A stretch of DNA of 20,623 nucleotides from the NCBI GenBank assembly GCA_943914515.1, contig CALUCI010000092.1:1-20623 (forward strand). Direction: 5' to 3'. Made by a program: the position numbers and the translations under genes. This document shows positions 13,998-20,623 of the stretch, in pieces (positions within the stretch are counted from its first letter, which is position 1; each line of letters starts with the position of its first letter). The DNA comes from an uncultured Pseudomonas sp. Lineage in GTDB: Bacteria; Pseudomonadota; Gammaproteobacteria; Pseudomonadales; Pseudomonadaceae. The notes below the pieces were generated by a model. The model did no database searches. It worked only from the letters and a program-made list of their open reading frames with translations, and had not been told where the DNA came from.

Positions 13998-14821
13998 GGC
14001 AGGCGCCCCAGGCTGATGCGCTCGTGACCGCCAAGGTCGAGACGGCTTTCGATCTGCTCGAAGCCGTTGCGGGCCAGCAGTTCCCGTACCGCTGCCGCCT
14101 GATCGTAACCGTGCTCCAGCAGCAGCCAGCCACCGGCTACAAGGTGCTGCGGAGCCTGGGCGATGATCTGGCGCAGATCGTCGAGGCCATCGGCACCGGC
14201 CACCAGCGCGCTGCTGGGCTCGAAGCGCACGTCACCGGCAATCAGGTGCGGGTCTTCGGCGGCAATGTAGGGCGGGTTGCTGACGATCAGTTCGAAACGC
14301 TGCCCGGCCAGGGCACTGAACCAGTGGCTGTTGAGTACCGTGACATTGTCCAGTTGCAGGCGCTGGCGGTTGCTTTCGGCCAGGGCCACGGCTTCCAGCA
14401 CGCGGTCCACCGCCACCACGCTCCAGTTCCGACGCTCGCTGGCCAGGGCCAGGGCAATCGCGCCGGTGCCGGTGCCGAGGTCGAGCACACGGGCAGGCTC
14501 GGCCGGCAGCAGCGCCAGGGCGGCTTCCACCAGCAGTTCGGTTTCAGGGCGCGGGATCAGGGTGTGCGGCGCGACATCCAGGTCGAGGTTCCAGAACCCC
14601 TGCTGGCCAAGGATGTAGGCCACCGGCTCGCCGGCACGGCGACGTTGCAGGTAGCTGGCGAACGTCTGCGCCGCTTCGCTGCTGACAATGCGCTCAGGCC
14701 AGGTGTGCAGGTAACTGCGGGACTTGCCGATGGCCGCAGCCAGCAGCAATTCGATGTCCAGGCGCGCGGTCGGCGAGTCAGGCAACTCGGCGCCACGCAG
14801 CAGGCTGGCAATGATGGTCAT
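13991..14821 (-). CDS. prmC: Peptide chain release factor N5-glutamine methyltransferase
   Basis: A 276-residue SAM-dependent methyltransferase (formerly HemK) that methylates the glutamine of the GGQ motif in release factors, including the product of the adjacent prfA. Features are an N-terminal helical domain (about 1–75), RPETELLVE at 91–99, the SAM-binding LDLGTGTG at 113–120 and the substrate-glutamine motif NPPY at 182–185. Its ATG directly follows the prfA TAA with no gap (TAAATG), a tight coupling that fits the enzyme–substrate pairing. Its end overlaps the moeB GTG by 7 bases. Confidence 0.96.
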   Translation of the reverse strand: MTIIASLLRGAELPDSPTARLDIELLLAAAIGKSRSYLHTWPERIVSSEAAQTFASYLQRRRAGEPVAYILGQQGFWNLDLDVAPHTLIPRPETELLVEAALALLPAEPARVLDLGTGTGAIALALASERRNWSVVAVDRVLEAVALAESNRQRLQLDNVTVLNSHWFSALAGQRFELIVSNPPYIAAEDPHLIAGDVRFEPSSALVAGADGLDDLRQIIAQAPQHLVAGGWLLLEHGYDQAAAVRELLARNGFEQIESRLDLGGHERISLGRLPC

Positions 14822-15904
14822 TTAGTCACCCAGTGCGGCCAGTTGATCGGCCTGGTATTCGGCCAGCAGAGGTTCGATGACCGCGTCCACACCGCCCGCC
14901 AGTACTTCGTCCAGCGAGTACAGGGTCAGGTTGATGCGGTGATCGGTCACCCGTCCCTGTGGATAGTTGTAGGTACGGATTCGCTCGGAACGGTCGCCCG
15001 AGCCGACCAGCAGCTTGCGCTCGCTGGCCATGGCGTTCTGCGCGGCGCTGGTCTGGATGTCGTTGAGCTTGGCCGACAGCCAGGACATCGCCCGTGCGCG
15101 GTTCTTGTGCTGCGAACGCTCTTCCTGGCATTCGACCACGATGCCGGTGGGCAAGTGGGTGATGCGGATCGCCGAGTCGGTCTTGTTGATGTGCTGACCG
15201 CCCGCACCGGATGCGCGGTAGGTATCGACCCGCAGATCGGCGGGGTTGATCTCGATGGCGACCTGCTCGTCCGGCTCCGGCAGGACGGCGACGGTACAGG
15301 CCGAAGTATGGATGCGGCCCTGGGATTCGGTTTCGGGAACGCGCTGCACACGGTGCGCACCGGACTCGAACTTGAGCTTGCCGTAGACGCTGTCGCCCTC
15401 GACGCGGGCGATGATTTCCTTGTAGCCGCCGTGCTCGCCCTCGTTTTCCGAGAGGATTTCCAGGCGCCAGCCACGCCGTTCGGCGTAGCGTGAATACATG
15501 CGGAACAGGTCGCCGGAGAAGATCGCCGCCTCGTCGCCGCCGGTACCGGCACGGATTTCGAGGAACACGTTGCGGCCATCGTTGGGATCCTTGGGCAGCA
15601 GCATGCGCTGCAACTGGACTTCCAGTTCCTGCAACTGCTCACGGGTATCACGGACTTCTTCGCCGGCCATTTCGCGCACATCGGGATCGCTGTCCTTGAG
15701 CAGCCCCTGGGCCTGCTCGAGGTCGTCCTGCAGCTTGCGCCACTGGGCAAAGGTGACGGCCACCGGCTCGACTTCGGCGTACTCGCGGGAGTAGGCGCGG
15801 AAGCGGGTCTGGTCGGAAATGACCTCGGCGTCGCCCAGCAGGGCAGTCAGTTCCTCGAAACGATCCTGGAGGATTTCCAGCTTATTGAGCAGTGACGCTT
15901 TCAT
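14822..15904 (-). CDS. prfA: Peptide chain release factor 1
   Basis: A 360-residue class I release factor that reads UAA and UAG and triggers peptide release. The peptidyl-hydrolysis GGQ motif is at 235–237 (ASGAGGQHINKTDSAIRITH). The stop-codon-reading PxT element appears as PET at 190–192 (RVPETESQGRIHTSA), where E. coli has PAT. The N-terminal MKASLLNKLEILQDRFEEL is typical. Its ATG overlaps the hemA stop in a 4-base ATGA (15901–15904). prmC begins immediately after its stop. Several window genes end in TAA or TAG, which RF1 would serve. Confidence 0.97.
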   Translation of the reverse strand: MKASLLNKLEILQDRFEELTALLGDAEVISDQTRFRAYSREYAEVEPVAVTFAQWRKLQDDLEQAQGLLKDSDPDVREMAGEEVRDTREQLQELEVQLQRMLLPKDPNDGRNVFLEIRAGTGGDEAAIFSGDLFRMYSRYAERRGWRLEILSENEGEHGGYKEIIARVEGDSVYGKLKFESGAHRVQRVPETESQGRIHTSACTVAVLPEPDEQVAIEINPADLRVDTYRASGAGGQHINKTDSAIRITHLPTGIVVECQEERSQHKNRARAMSWLSAKLNDIQTSAAQNAMASERKLLVGSGDRSERIRTYNYPQGRVTDHRINLTLYSLDEVLAGGVDAVIEPLLAEYQADQLAALGD

Positions 15905-17178
15905 TGCGGGGGTTTATCCGTCGGGCCCTCGTTGAGGGCAAAGAGTTCCTGGGCCATGGCCAGCGCATCGAGGCGGCCTTCGGCAGAGAGCTTTTTCAGT
16001 TGCACACTGGGCGCGTGCAACAGCTTGTTGGTCAGGCCGCGGGCCAGTTGCGCCAGCACATCCTCGGCGTTGGAACCGTTGGCCAGCAGGCGCTGGGCCT
16101 TTTGCAATTCTTCGTCACGCAGACGCTCGCTCTGCTGACGGTAGGCCTTGAGCACGTCGACCGCAGCCAGTTCGCGCAGGCGCGACATGAAGTCGTCGGC
16201 ACCGACCGTGACCAGTTCCTCGGCGGCCTGGGCAGCGCCCTGGCGGCTCTTGAGGTTTTCCGCAACGACGTCGTGCAGGTCGTCGACGGTGTACAGGTAG
16301 ACGTCGTCCAGCTCGCCCACTTCGGGCTCGATATCCCGCGGCACGGCGATATCGACCATGAAGATCGGCTTGTGCCGGCGCAGCTTCAGCGCACTTTCCA
16401 CCGCGCCCTTGCCGAGAATCGGCAACTGGCTGGCGGTGGAACTGATGACGATGTCGCTCTTGACCAGTTCCTGCGGGATGTCCGACAGCAACACCGCATG
16501 CGCACCGAACTGCTCGGCCAGAGTGCTGGCGCGCTCGAGGGTACGGTTGGCCACGACGATGCGCCGCACACCTTGCTCATGCAGGTGCCGGGCGACCAGG
16601 GTGATGGTCTCGCCAGCTCCGATCAGCAGCGCCTGGCTGCGCGCCAGGTCACTGAAGATCTGCTTGGCCAGGCTGACGGCGGCAAACGCCACCGATACCG
16701 GGTTCTCGCCGATCGCGGTATCGGTACGCACCTGCTTGGCGGCGCTGAAAGTGGCCTGGAACAAGCGCCCGAGCAGCGGCCCGACGGTGCCGGCCTCGCG
16801 GGCGACAGCGTAGGCGGACTTCATCTGGCCGAGAATCTGCGGCTCGCCGAGCACCAGCGAATCGAGCCCGGACGCCACCCGCATCATGTGCCGGACGGCA
16901 TCGTGATCTTCATGGATGTAGGCGCTGGCGCGCAGTTCATCGACGCTCAACTGGTGATAATCGGCCAGCCAGCGCAAGACGCTGTCGGCGGCCAGGTGGT
17001 CCTGCTCGATGTACAGTTCGCTGCGGTTGCAGGTCGAAAGGATCGCGGCTTCGCGGCTGGCAGTCAGTCGGCAAAGCTGCTGCAGGGCTTCGACCAGCTG
17101 CTCGGGGGTAAACGCCACGCGCTCGCGTACGTCTACCGAGGCAGTCTTATGGTTGATACCGAGGGCAAGAAAGGCCAT
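15901..17178 (-). CDS. hemA: Glutamyl-tRNA reductase
   Basis: A 425-residue enzyme that reduces glutamyl-tRNA(Glu) to glutamate-1-semialdehyde with NADPH, the first committed step of C5-pathway tetrapyrrole synthesis. The nucleophilic cysteine is C50 in ILSTCNRSELY. The N-terminal MAFLALGINHKTASVDVRERVAF, the central LGEPQILGQMKSAY and the NADPH-binding QALLIGAGETITLVARHL are characteristic. A C-terminal dimerisation helix follows. It is the first gene of the five-gene minus-strand operon and diverges from the TPR lipoprotein gene across 176 bases. No strong Shine-Dalgarno precedes the ATG, so translation may be low or controlled. Confidence 0.97.
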   Translation of the reverse strand: MAFLALGINHKTASVDVRERVAFTPEQLVEALQQLCRLTASREAAILSTCNRSELYIEQDHLAADSVLRWLADYHQLSVDELRASAYIHEDHDAVRHMMRVASGLDSLVLGEPQILGQMKSAYAVAREAGTVGPLLGRLFQATFSAAKQVRTDTAIGENPVSVAFAAVSLAKQIFSDLARSQALLIGAGETITLVARHLHEQGVRRIVVANRTLERASTLAEQFGAHAVLLSDIPQELVKSDIVISSTASQLPILGKGAVESALKLRRHKPIFMVDIAVPRDIEPEVGELDDVYLYTVDDLHDVVAENLKSRQGAAQAAEELVTVGADDFMSRLRELAAVDVLKAYRQQSERLRDEELQKAQRLLANGSNAEDVLAQLARGLTNKLLHAPSVQLKKLSAEGRLDALAMAQELFALNEGPTDKPPQ

Positions 17179-17210
17179 TCAGGGTCGCTGGTTGTGACGT
17201 GAAGCCGATA

Positions 17211-17239
17211 ATTGTCCTACTTCGCTGGATCGAGAACAA
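17211..17239 (-). promoter_or_regulatory. Candidate hemA-operon promoter
   Basis: Minus strand: TTGTTC (17239–17234), a 17-base spacer and GACAAT (17216–17211), about 33 bases before the hemA ATG. The -10 is fair (4 of 6) and the -35 weak (3 of 6). In the plus direction TATAGT at 17260–17265 could serve the TPR gene, but I see no good -35 for it. Confidence 0.4.
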
Positions 17240-17354
17240 CCACCGCTCGCGATTGTCTCTATAGTCTGTATCCATAACGCCCATCCCGAGTGGGTTTGCC
17301 ATGGCGCTTGTGTCATGATGGCCCGACCGCAGGTTAGTCGCTCAAAATCTCCCT

Positions 17355-19082
17355 ATGAATAGATCTTCCGCGTTGTTCCTTGCCTTTGCCCTGCTCCAGG
17401 GCTGCCAGACCCTGCCTGGTGCCAGGGACGCTGCATCGCCTGTCGAGCAGGCGGCCGAACCTGCCGCCGCAGCCGCGCCGACGGTCTACGGCTCGTTCAC
17501 CCAGGACACCCTCTACAGCCTGCTGGTCGCCGAACTGGCCGGTCAGCGCAACCGCTTCGATATCGCCCTGGACAACTATGTGATCCAGGCCGAGAAGACC
17601 CAGGACCCTGCGGTCTCGGAGCGTGCCTTCCGCATCGCCGAGTACCTCGGTGTCGACCAGGCCGCGCTGGACACCTCGCTGATCTGGGCGAAAAACGATC
17701 CCGAGAACATCGACGCACAGCGCGCCGCCGCCATCCAGCTGGCCCGTGCCGGGCGCTACGACGACTCCATGCGGTACATGGAAAAGGTCTTGCAGGGTCA
17801 GGGCGACACCCATTTCGATTTCCTCGCGCTGTCTGCCGCCGAAACCGACCAGGACACCCGCAACGGCCTGCTGACCAGCTTCGACCGGCTGCTGCAAAAG
17901 TACCCGGACAATAGCCAACTGGTGTTCGGCAAGGCACTGCTGCTGCAACAGGACGGCAAGTCCGAAGCCGCCTTGAGCCTGCTCGAAGCCCATCCGCCAC
18001 AAGACAGCGAAATCGCCCCGATCCTGCTGCGCGCACGCCTGCTGCAAGGCCTGGACCGCGGCTCGGAAGCCCTGCCGCTGCTGCGCAAGACCATCGCCAA
18101 ACACCCCGACGACAAGCGTCTGCGTCTGACCTATGCGCGCATGCTGGTGGAACAGGACCGCGTCGATGACGCCAAGGTCGAGTTCGCCAACCTGCTGCAG
18201 CAGTACCCCGACGACGACGAGCTGCGCTATTCGCTGGCGCTGGTCAGCCTCGAAGCCAAGGCCTGGGCCGAAGCCGAGGGTTACCTGGAAGACCTGATTT
18301 CCCGCGAAAGCCACGTCGACGCCGCTCACCTCAACCTGGGCCGCATCCGCGAAGAGCGTAACGACGTGGCCGGCGCACTGAGCGAATACGCGCTGGTCGG
18401 ACCGGGCAACGACTACCTGCCTGCGCAACTGCGCCAGGCCGACATCTTGATTGCCAACGGCCGCAGCGACGAAGCCGCCCGCCGCCTCAACGAAGCCCGC
18501 GATGCTCAGCCCGACTACGCCATCCAGCTCTACCTGATCGAGGCCGAAACCCTGGGCAACAACGGCAAGGACGAGCAAGCGTTGCGGGTGCTGGAAAAAG
18601 CCATCAAGCAGTACCCCGACGACCTCAACCTGCTGTACACCCGCGCCATGCTTGCGGAAAAACGCGACGATCTGCCGCAGATGGAAAAAGACCTGCGCAG
18701 CATCATCACCCGCGAGCCGGAAAACGCCATGGCGCTCAACGCCCTCGGCTACACCCTGGCCGACCGCACCACACGCTACGCCGAAGCCAGGGGCCTGATC
18801 GAAAAAGCCCACCAGATCAACCCGGACGATCCCGCCGTGCTCGACAGCCTCGGCTGGGTCAACTATCGCCTGGGCAACCTCGACGAGGCCGAGCGCTTGC
18901 TGCGCCGGGCGCTGGAGCGATTCCCCGATCACGAAGTGGCGGCGCACCTGGGCGAAGTCCTCTGGGCCAACGGCAAGCGCCGCGAAGCCCGTCAGGTCTG
19001 GGCCAAGGCATTCGAAGCGCAACCCGACAGCCCAATCCTGCGCAAGACCGTCTTGCGCCTGACCGGATCCGAGACCCTCTAA
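17355..19082 (+). CDS. Tetratricopeptide-repeat lipoprotein (PA4667-type)
   Basis: A 575-residue protein. The lipoprotein signal is MNRSSALFLAFALLQGC with the acylated cysteine at C17, followed by an Ala/Pro-rich linker. The rest is helical TPR repeats; clear units recur around LLQKYPDNSQLVFGKALLL, TIAKHPDDKRLRLTYARML, NLLQQYPDDDELRYSLALV and INPDDPAVLDSLGWVNYRLG. It is probably anchored in the outer membrane facing the periplasm as a protein-interaction scaffold; no enzymatic domain is seen. The ATG lacks a Shine-Dalgarno (AATCTCCCT precedes it), but the signal peptide fixes the start. lolB begins 3 bases after its stop, suggesting a link to lipoprotein localisation, though this is inference from position. 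Confidence 0.9.
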   Translation: MNRSSALFLAFALLQGCQTLPGARDAASPVEQAAEPAAAAAPTVYGSFTQDTLYSLLVAELAGQRNRFDIALDNYVIQAEKTQDPAVSERAFRIAEYLGVDQAALDTSLIWAKNDPENIDAQRAAAIQLARAGRYDDSMRYMEKVLQGQGDTHFDFLALSAAETDQDTRNGLLTSFDRLLQKYPDNSQLVFGKALLLQQDGKSEAALSLLEAHPPQDSEIAPILLRARLLQGLDRGSEALPLLRKTIAKHPDDKRLRLTYARMLVEQDRVDDAKVEFANLLQQYPDDDELRYSLALVSLEAKAWAEAEGYLEDLISRESHVDAAHLNLGRIREERNDVAGALSEYALVGPGNDYLPAQLRQADILIANGRSDEAARRLNEARDAQPDYAIQLYLIEAETLGNNGKDEQALRVLEKAIKQYPDDLNLLYTRAMLAEKRDDLPQMEKDLRSIITREPENAMALNALGYTLADRTTRYAEARGLIEKAHQINPDDPAVLDSLGWVNYRLGNLDEAERLLRRALERFPDHEVAAHLGEVLWANGKRREARQVWAKAFEAQPDSPILRKTVLRLTGSETL

Positions 19083-19085
19083 GCC

Positions 19086-19703
19086 ATGTTTCTGCGCCAT
19101 TTACTCACGTTCAGCCTGATCGCCCTGCTCGCCGGTTGCGCCGGCTTCGGTTCCCGCGAGGCCGTCCAGGGCCAGGGCAGCGCGCAACTCTGGCGCGAAC
19201 ACAAACAACAGTTGAGCACCCTCGACGGCTGGCAGATCAACGGCAAGGTCGGCATTCGCGCACCAAAGGATTCCGGCAGCGGCACCCTGTTCTGGCTGCA
19301 ACGCCAGGACTACTACGACATTCGCCTGTCCGGCCCGCTCGGCCGTGGCGCCGCCCGCCTGACCGGCCGCCCGGGCCAGGTGGTACTGGAAGTCGCCAAC
19401 CAGGGCCGCTTCGAAGCGCAGTCGCCGGAAGCCCTGCTGGCCGAGCAACTGGGCTGGGAGTTGCCGGTGTCGCACCTGGTCTGGTGGGTGCGCGGCCTGC
19501 CCGCCCCCGACAGCAAAAGCCGTCTGACCCTCGACAGCGACAGCCGCCTGGCCAGCCTGGAACAGGATGGCTGGCAGGTCGAATACAGCAGTTACAGCGA
19601 GCAGAATGGCTACTGGCTGCCGGAGCGGCTGAAAATGCACGGGCAGAATCTGGACGTCACCGTGGTCCTGAAGGAATGGCAACCTCGCCAACTGGGCCAC
19701 TGA
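19086..19703 (+). CDS. lolB: Outer-membrane lipoprotein receptor LolB
   Basis: A 205-residue lipoprotein that accepts lipoproteins from the periplasmic carrier LolA and inserts them in the outer membrane. The lipobox LLAGC gives C18. The mature part shows the family signature: LDGWQINGKVGIRAPKDSGSG (about 47–67), LFWLQRQDYYDIRLSGPLGRG, and the LGWELPVSHLVWWVRGLP segment. The size fits. It lies 3 bases after the TPR gene and 1 base before ispE, so all three are one operon; the lolB–ispE–tRNA/prs order is the usual gammaproteobacterial one. Confidence 0.95.
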   Translation: MFLRHLLTFSLIALLAGCAGFGSREAVQGQGSAQLWREHKQQLSTLDGWQINGKVGIRAPKDSGSGTLFWLQRQDYYDIRLSGPLGRGAARLTGRPGQVVLEVANQGRFEAQSPEALLAEQLGWELPVSHLVWWVRGLPAPDSKSRLTLDSDSRLASLEQDGWQVEYSSYSEQNGYWLPERLKMHGQNLDVTVVLKEWQPRQLGH

Positions 19704-19704
19704 C

Positions 19705-20550
19705 ATGAGCGCTCTGACCCTGCCGGCACCCGCCAAACTCAACCTGATGCTGCATATTCTCGGTCGCCGCCCCGATGGCTACCACGAGCTGCAAACCATC
19801 TTTCAGTTTCTCGACTACGGCGACGAACTGAGCTTTGCCCCTCGCGAAGACGGCGAAATCCGTCTGCACAGCGACATCGAAAACGTGCCTCACGAGAGCA
19901 ACCTGATCGTTCGCGCCGCACGCAAACTGCAGCAACTGACCGGCAGCCCGCTGGGCGCGGACATCTGGCTGAAAAAGGTGCTGCCCATGGGCGGCGGCAT
20001 CGGCGGCGGCAGCTCGGATGCCGCCACCACCCTGCTGGGCCTGAACCATTTGTGGAACACCGGCTGCAGCGAAGACCAACTGGCCGAGCTCGGCCTGGGC
20101 CTGGGTGCCGACGTTCCGGTTTTCGTCCGTGGCCATGCGGCGTTCGCCGAGGGCGTGGGCGAGAAACTCACCCCGATCGACCCGGAAGAACCGTGGTACG
20201 TCGTACTGGTCCCACAAGTGTCTGTAAGTACAGCAGAAATTTTTTCTCACCCTTTGTTGACACGTGATTCAAAGCCCATTAAAGTGCGCCCCGTTCCCAA
20301 GGGAAACAGTCGAAATGACTGCCAAGCGGTAGTTGAGGAAAGTTACCCAGAAGTACGTAACTCCTTGAACTTACTCAGTAAGTTCACTGATTCCCGACTT
20401 ACCGGAACTGGAAGTTGTGTGTTTGGGGACTTCCCAGACAAAGCTGAAGCTGATAAGGTTTTGGCCCTTCTTGCAGAGACCCAAACAGGGTTTGTAGCCA
20501 AAGGAAGCAACATTTCAATGTTGCACCGCACGCTGCAAAGTCTGCTCTAG
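19705..20550 (+). CDS. ispE: 4-diphosphocytidyl-2-C-methyl-D-erythritol kinase
   Basis: A 281-residue GHMP kinase of the MEP isoprenoid pathway, phosphorylating CDP-methylerythritol. Features are the N-terminal PAPAKLNLMLHILGRRPDGYHEL with K11, the ATP-binding PMGGGIGGGSSDAAT at 94–108, D136 in LGADVPVF, and the C-terminal glycine loop LTGTGSCVFGDF. The protein is full length and reads as a normal Pseudomonas IspE to its TAG stop. Oddly, from codon 173 (20221) onward GC falls to about 47% (154 of 330 by hand count) against roughly 60–78% in sampled upstream lines, and codons unusual in this window (AGT, ACA, TTA, GGA, CGA, GTA, CTT) become frequent. A strong promoter-like sequence and inverted repeats lie in this tail. 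The stop is only 34 bases from the tRNA-Gln. Confidence 0.96.
   Translation: MSALTLPAPAKLNLMLHILGRRPDGYHELQTIFQFLDYGDELSFAPREDGEIRLHSDIENVPHESNLIVRAARKLQQLTGSPLGADIWLKKVLPMGGGIGGGSSDAATTLLGLNHLWNTGCSEDQLAELGLGLGADVPVFVRGHAAFAEGVGEKLTPIDPEEPWYVVLVPQVSVSTAEIFSHPLLTRDSKPIKVRPVPKGNSRNDCQAVVEESYPEVRNSLNLLSKFTDSRLTGTGSCVFGDFPDKAEADKVLALLAETQTGFVAKGSNISMLHRTLQSLL
20257..20285 (+). promoter_or_regulatory. Strong sigma70-like promoter inside ispE
   Basis: A perfect TTGACA (20257–20262), a 17-base spacer and TAAAGT (20280–20285, 4 of 6) give the best-matching promoter I see in the window. Start is expected near 20292, about 290 bases before the tRNA. It may drive the tRNA-Gln and whatever follows (prs in relatives), or a short RNA from the ispE tail. 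Confidence 0.6.
20341..20386 (+). repeat. Perfect inverted repeats in the ispE tail
   Basis: TGAACTTAC (20366–20374) pairs perfectly with GTAAGTTCA (20378–20386) around TCA, a 9-bp stem. Just upstream, AGTTAC (20341–20346) pairs with GTAACT (20357–20362). A smaller one, CAAAC/GTTTG, is at 20482–20494. They lie downstream of the internal promoter and inside coding sequence. Confidence 0.6.
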
Positions 20551-20554
20551 GAAT

Positions 20555-20571
20555 CGAGTACAAGGTACTCG
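20555..20571 (+). repeat. Hairpin between ispE stop and tRNA-Gln
   Basis: CGAGTAC (20555–20561) pairs perfectly with GTACTCG (20565–20571) around AAG. No T run follows, so it is not an intrinsic terminator. It may be a processing site in the tRNA 5' leader or protect the ispE mRNA 3' end after tRNA excision. Confidence 0.6.
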
Positions 20572-20584
20572 CAGCAACAGATAC

Positions 20585-20623
20585 AGGGGCGTCGCCAAGC
20601 GGTAAGGCAGCAGGTTTTGATCC
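20585..20623 (+). tRNA. tRNA-Gln (anticodon UUG), 5' part, cut by window end
   Basis: Acceptor 5' strand AGGGGCG (20585–20591), D-stem GCC (20594–20596) with GGC (20606–20608) around AAGCGGTAA, anticodon stem GCAGG (20610–20614), loop TTTTGAT (20615–20621) and the beginning of the 3' arm (CC). Anticodon TTG is at 20617–20619. The variable and T arms lie outside the window. A tRNA-Gln at this place, between ispE and prs, is usual in Pseudomonas. It lies 34 bases after the ispE stop, so it is probably cut out of a longer transcript. Confidence 0.88.

Noticed and set aside
14024..15493. Plus-strand open frame (489 codons) across prmC and prfA
   Set aside because: Antisense to two certain genes; spans both without domain content.
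17334..19100. Long minus-strand open frame (588 codons) opposite the TPR gene
   Set aside because: It is the antisense of a clear TPR lipoprotein in GC-rich DNA. The translation is low-complexity (G, V, Q, D rich) with no recognisable domain.
20321..20331. GCCAAGCGGTA repeated exactly in tRNA-Gln (20594–20604), suggesting a tRNA fragment or attachment site
   Set aside because: Only 11 bases match, the flanks differ, it codes for conserved IspE residues, and no integrase or tRNA-like fold is present.
20221..20550. Possible frameshift or chimeric end in ispE
   Set aside because: The frame is continuous and residues such as TAEIF, RNDCQ, PEVRN, LTGTGSCVFG and KGSNISMLHR are those expected of Pseudomonas IspE, so the protein is intact; only nucleotide composition changes.
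1..20623. CRISPR arrays, insertion sequences, prophage or genomic-island boundary
   Set aside because: No regularly spaced repeats, transposase, integrase or terminal repeats seen. All genes fit a conserved chromosomal order.

Overview
The window is a chromosomal core segment of a Pseudomonas species, probably from the fluorescens/putida side of the genus. The evidence is a GC-rich sequence, protein sequences that read as Pseudomonas throughout, and a gene order that, from memory, follows the P. aeruginosa PA4640–PA4669 stretch (mqo, hpt-like, upp, uraA, hemH, phr, pagL, murI, moeB, prmC, prfA, hemA, TPR, lolB, ispE, tRNA-Gln). I see no transposase, integrase, phage gene, CRISPR array or rRNA. 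No gap between genes exceeds about 190 bases.

Layout. (1) 1–484: the 3' end of malate:quinone oxidoreductase (mqo) and its terminator. (2) 501–2441, minus strand: a hypoxanthine-guanine phosphoribosyltransferase, a WbuC-like cupin, an exported protein of unknown function and a small PA4642-type protein. (3) 2442–4522: a structured divergent region, then upp-uraA (uracil salvage and uptake). A run of seven T at the predicted upp start point suggests UTP-sensitive initiation. (4) 4579–6507, minus: ferrochelatase hemH and a TIGR01777-type nucleotide-sugar epimerase relative. (5) 6699–11775, plus: a light/UV-themed block of renalase-like flavoenzyme, DUF523-DUF1722 desulfidase (RudS type), MerR/LitR-type regulator, CPD photolyase and an SDR-fold protein that lacks the catalytic Tyr and Lys. 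The last four genes overlap end to start. Repeated TTGTACA sites lie in front of both transcription units. (6) 11812–12330, minus: lipid A 3-O-deacylase pagL. (7) 12449–17178, minus: a compact operon hemA-prfA-prmC-moeB-murI whose members overlap or abut. (8) 17355–20550, plus: TPR lipoprotein, lolB, ispE, then a tRNA-Gln(UUG) cut by the window end.

Most of the window is housekeeping: tetrapyrrole synthesis (hemA, hemH), translation termination (prfA, prmC), cell wall (murI), outer-membrane lipoprotein and LPS handling (lolB, pagL) and nucleobase salvage (hpt, upp, uraA). Two places stand out. One is the photolyase block, where a probable light-responsive regulator sits with a thiouridine desulfidase, a photolyase, a renalase and a degenerate SDR behind a shared TTGTACA-type operator. 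The other is the last 330 bases of ispE. There GC content and codon choice change abruptly while the protein stays normal, and a strong sigma70-like promoter and perfect inverted repeats appear just before the tRNA. That could be an embedded RNA or regulatory element, or a recombined gene end.
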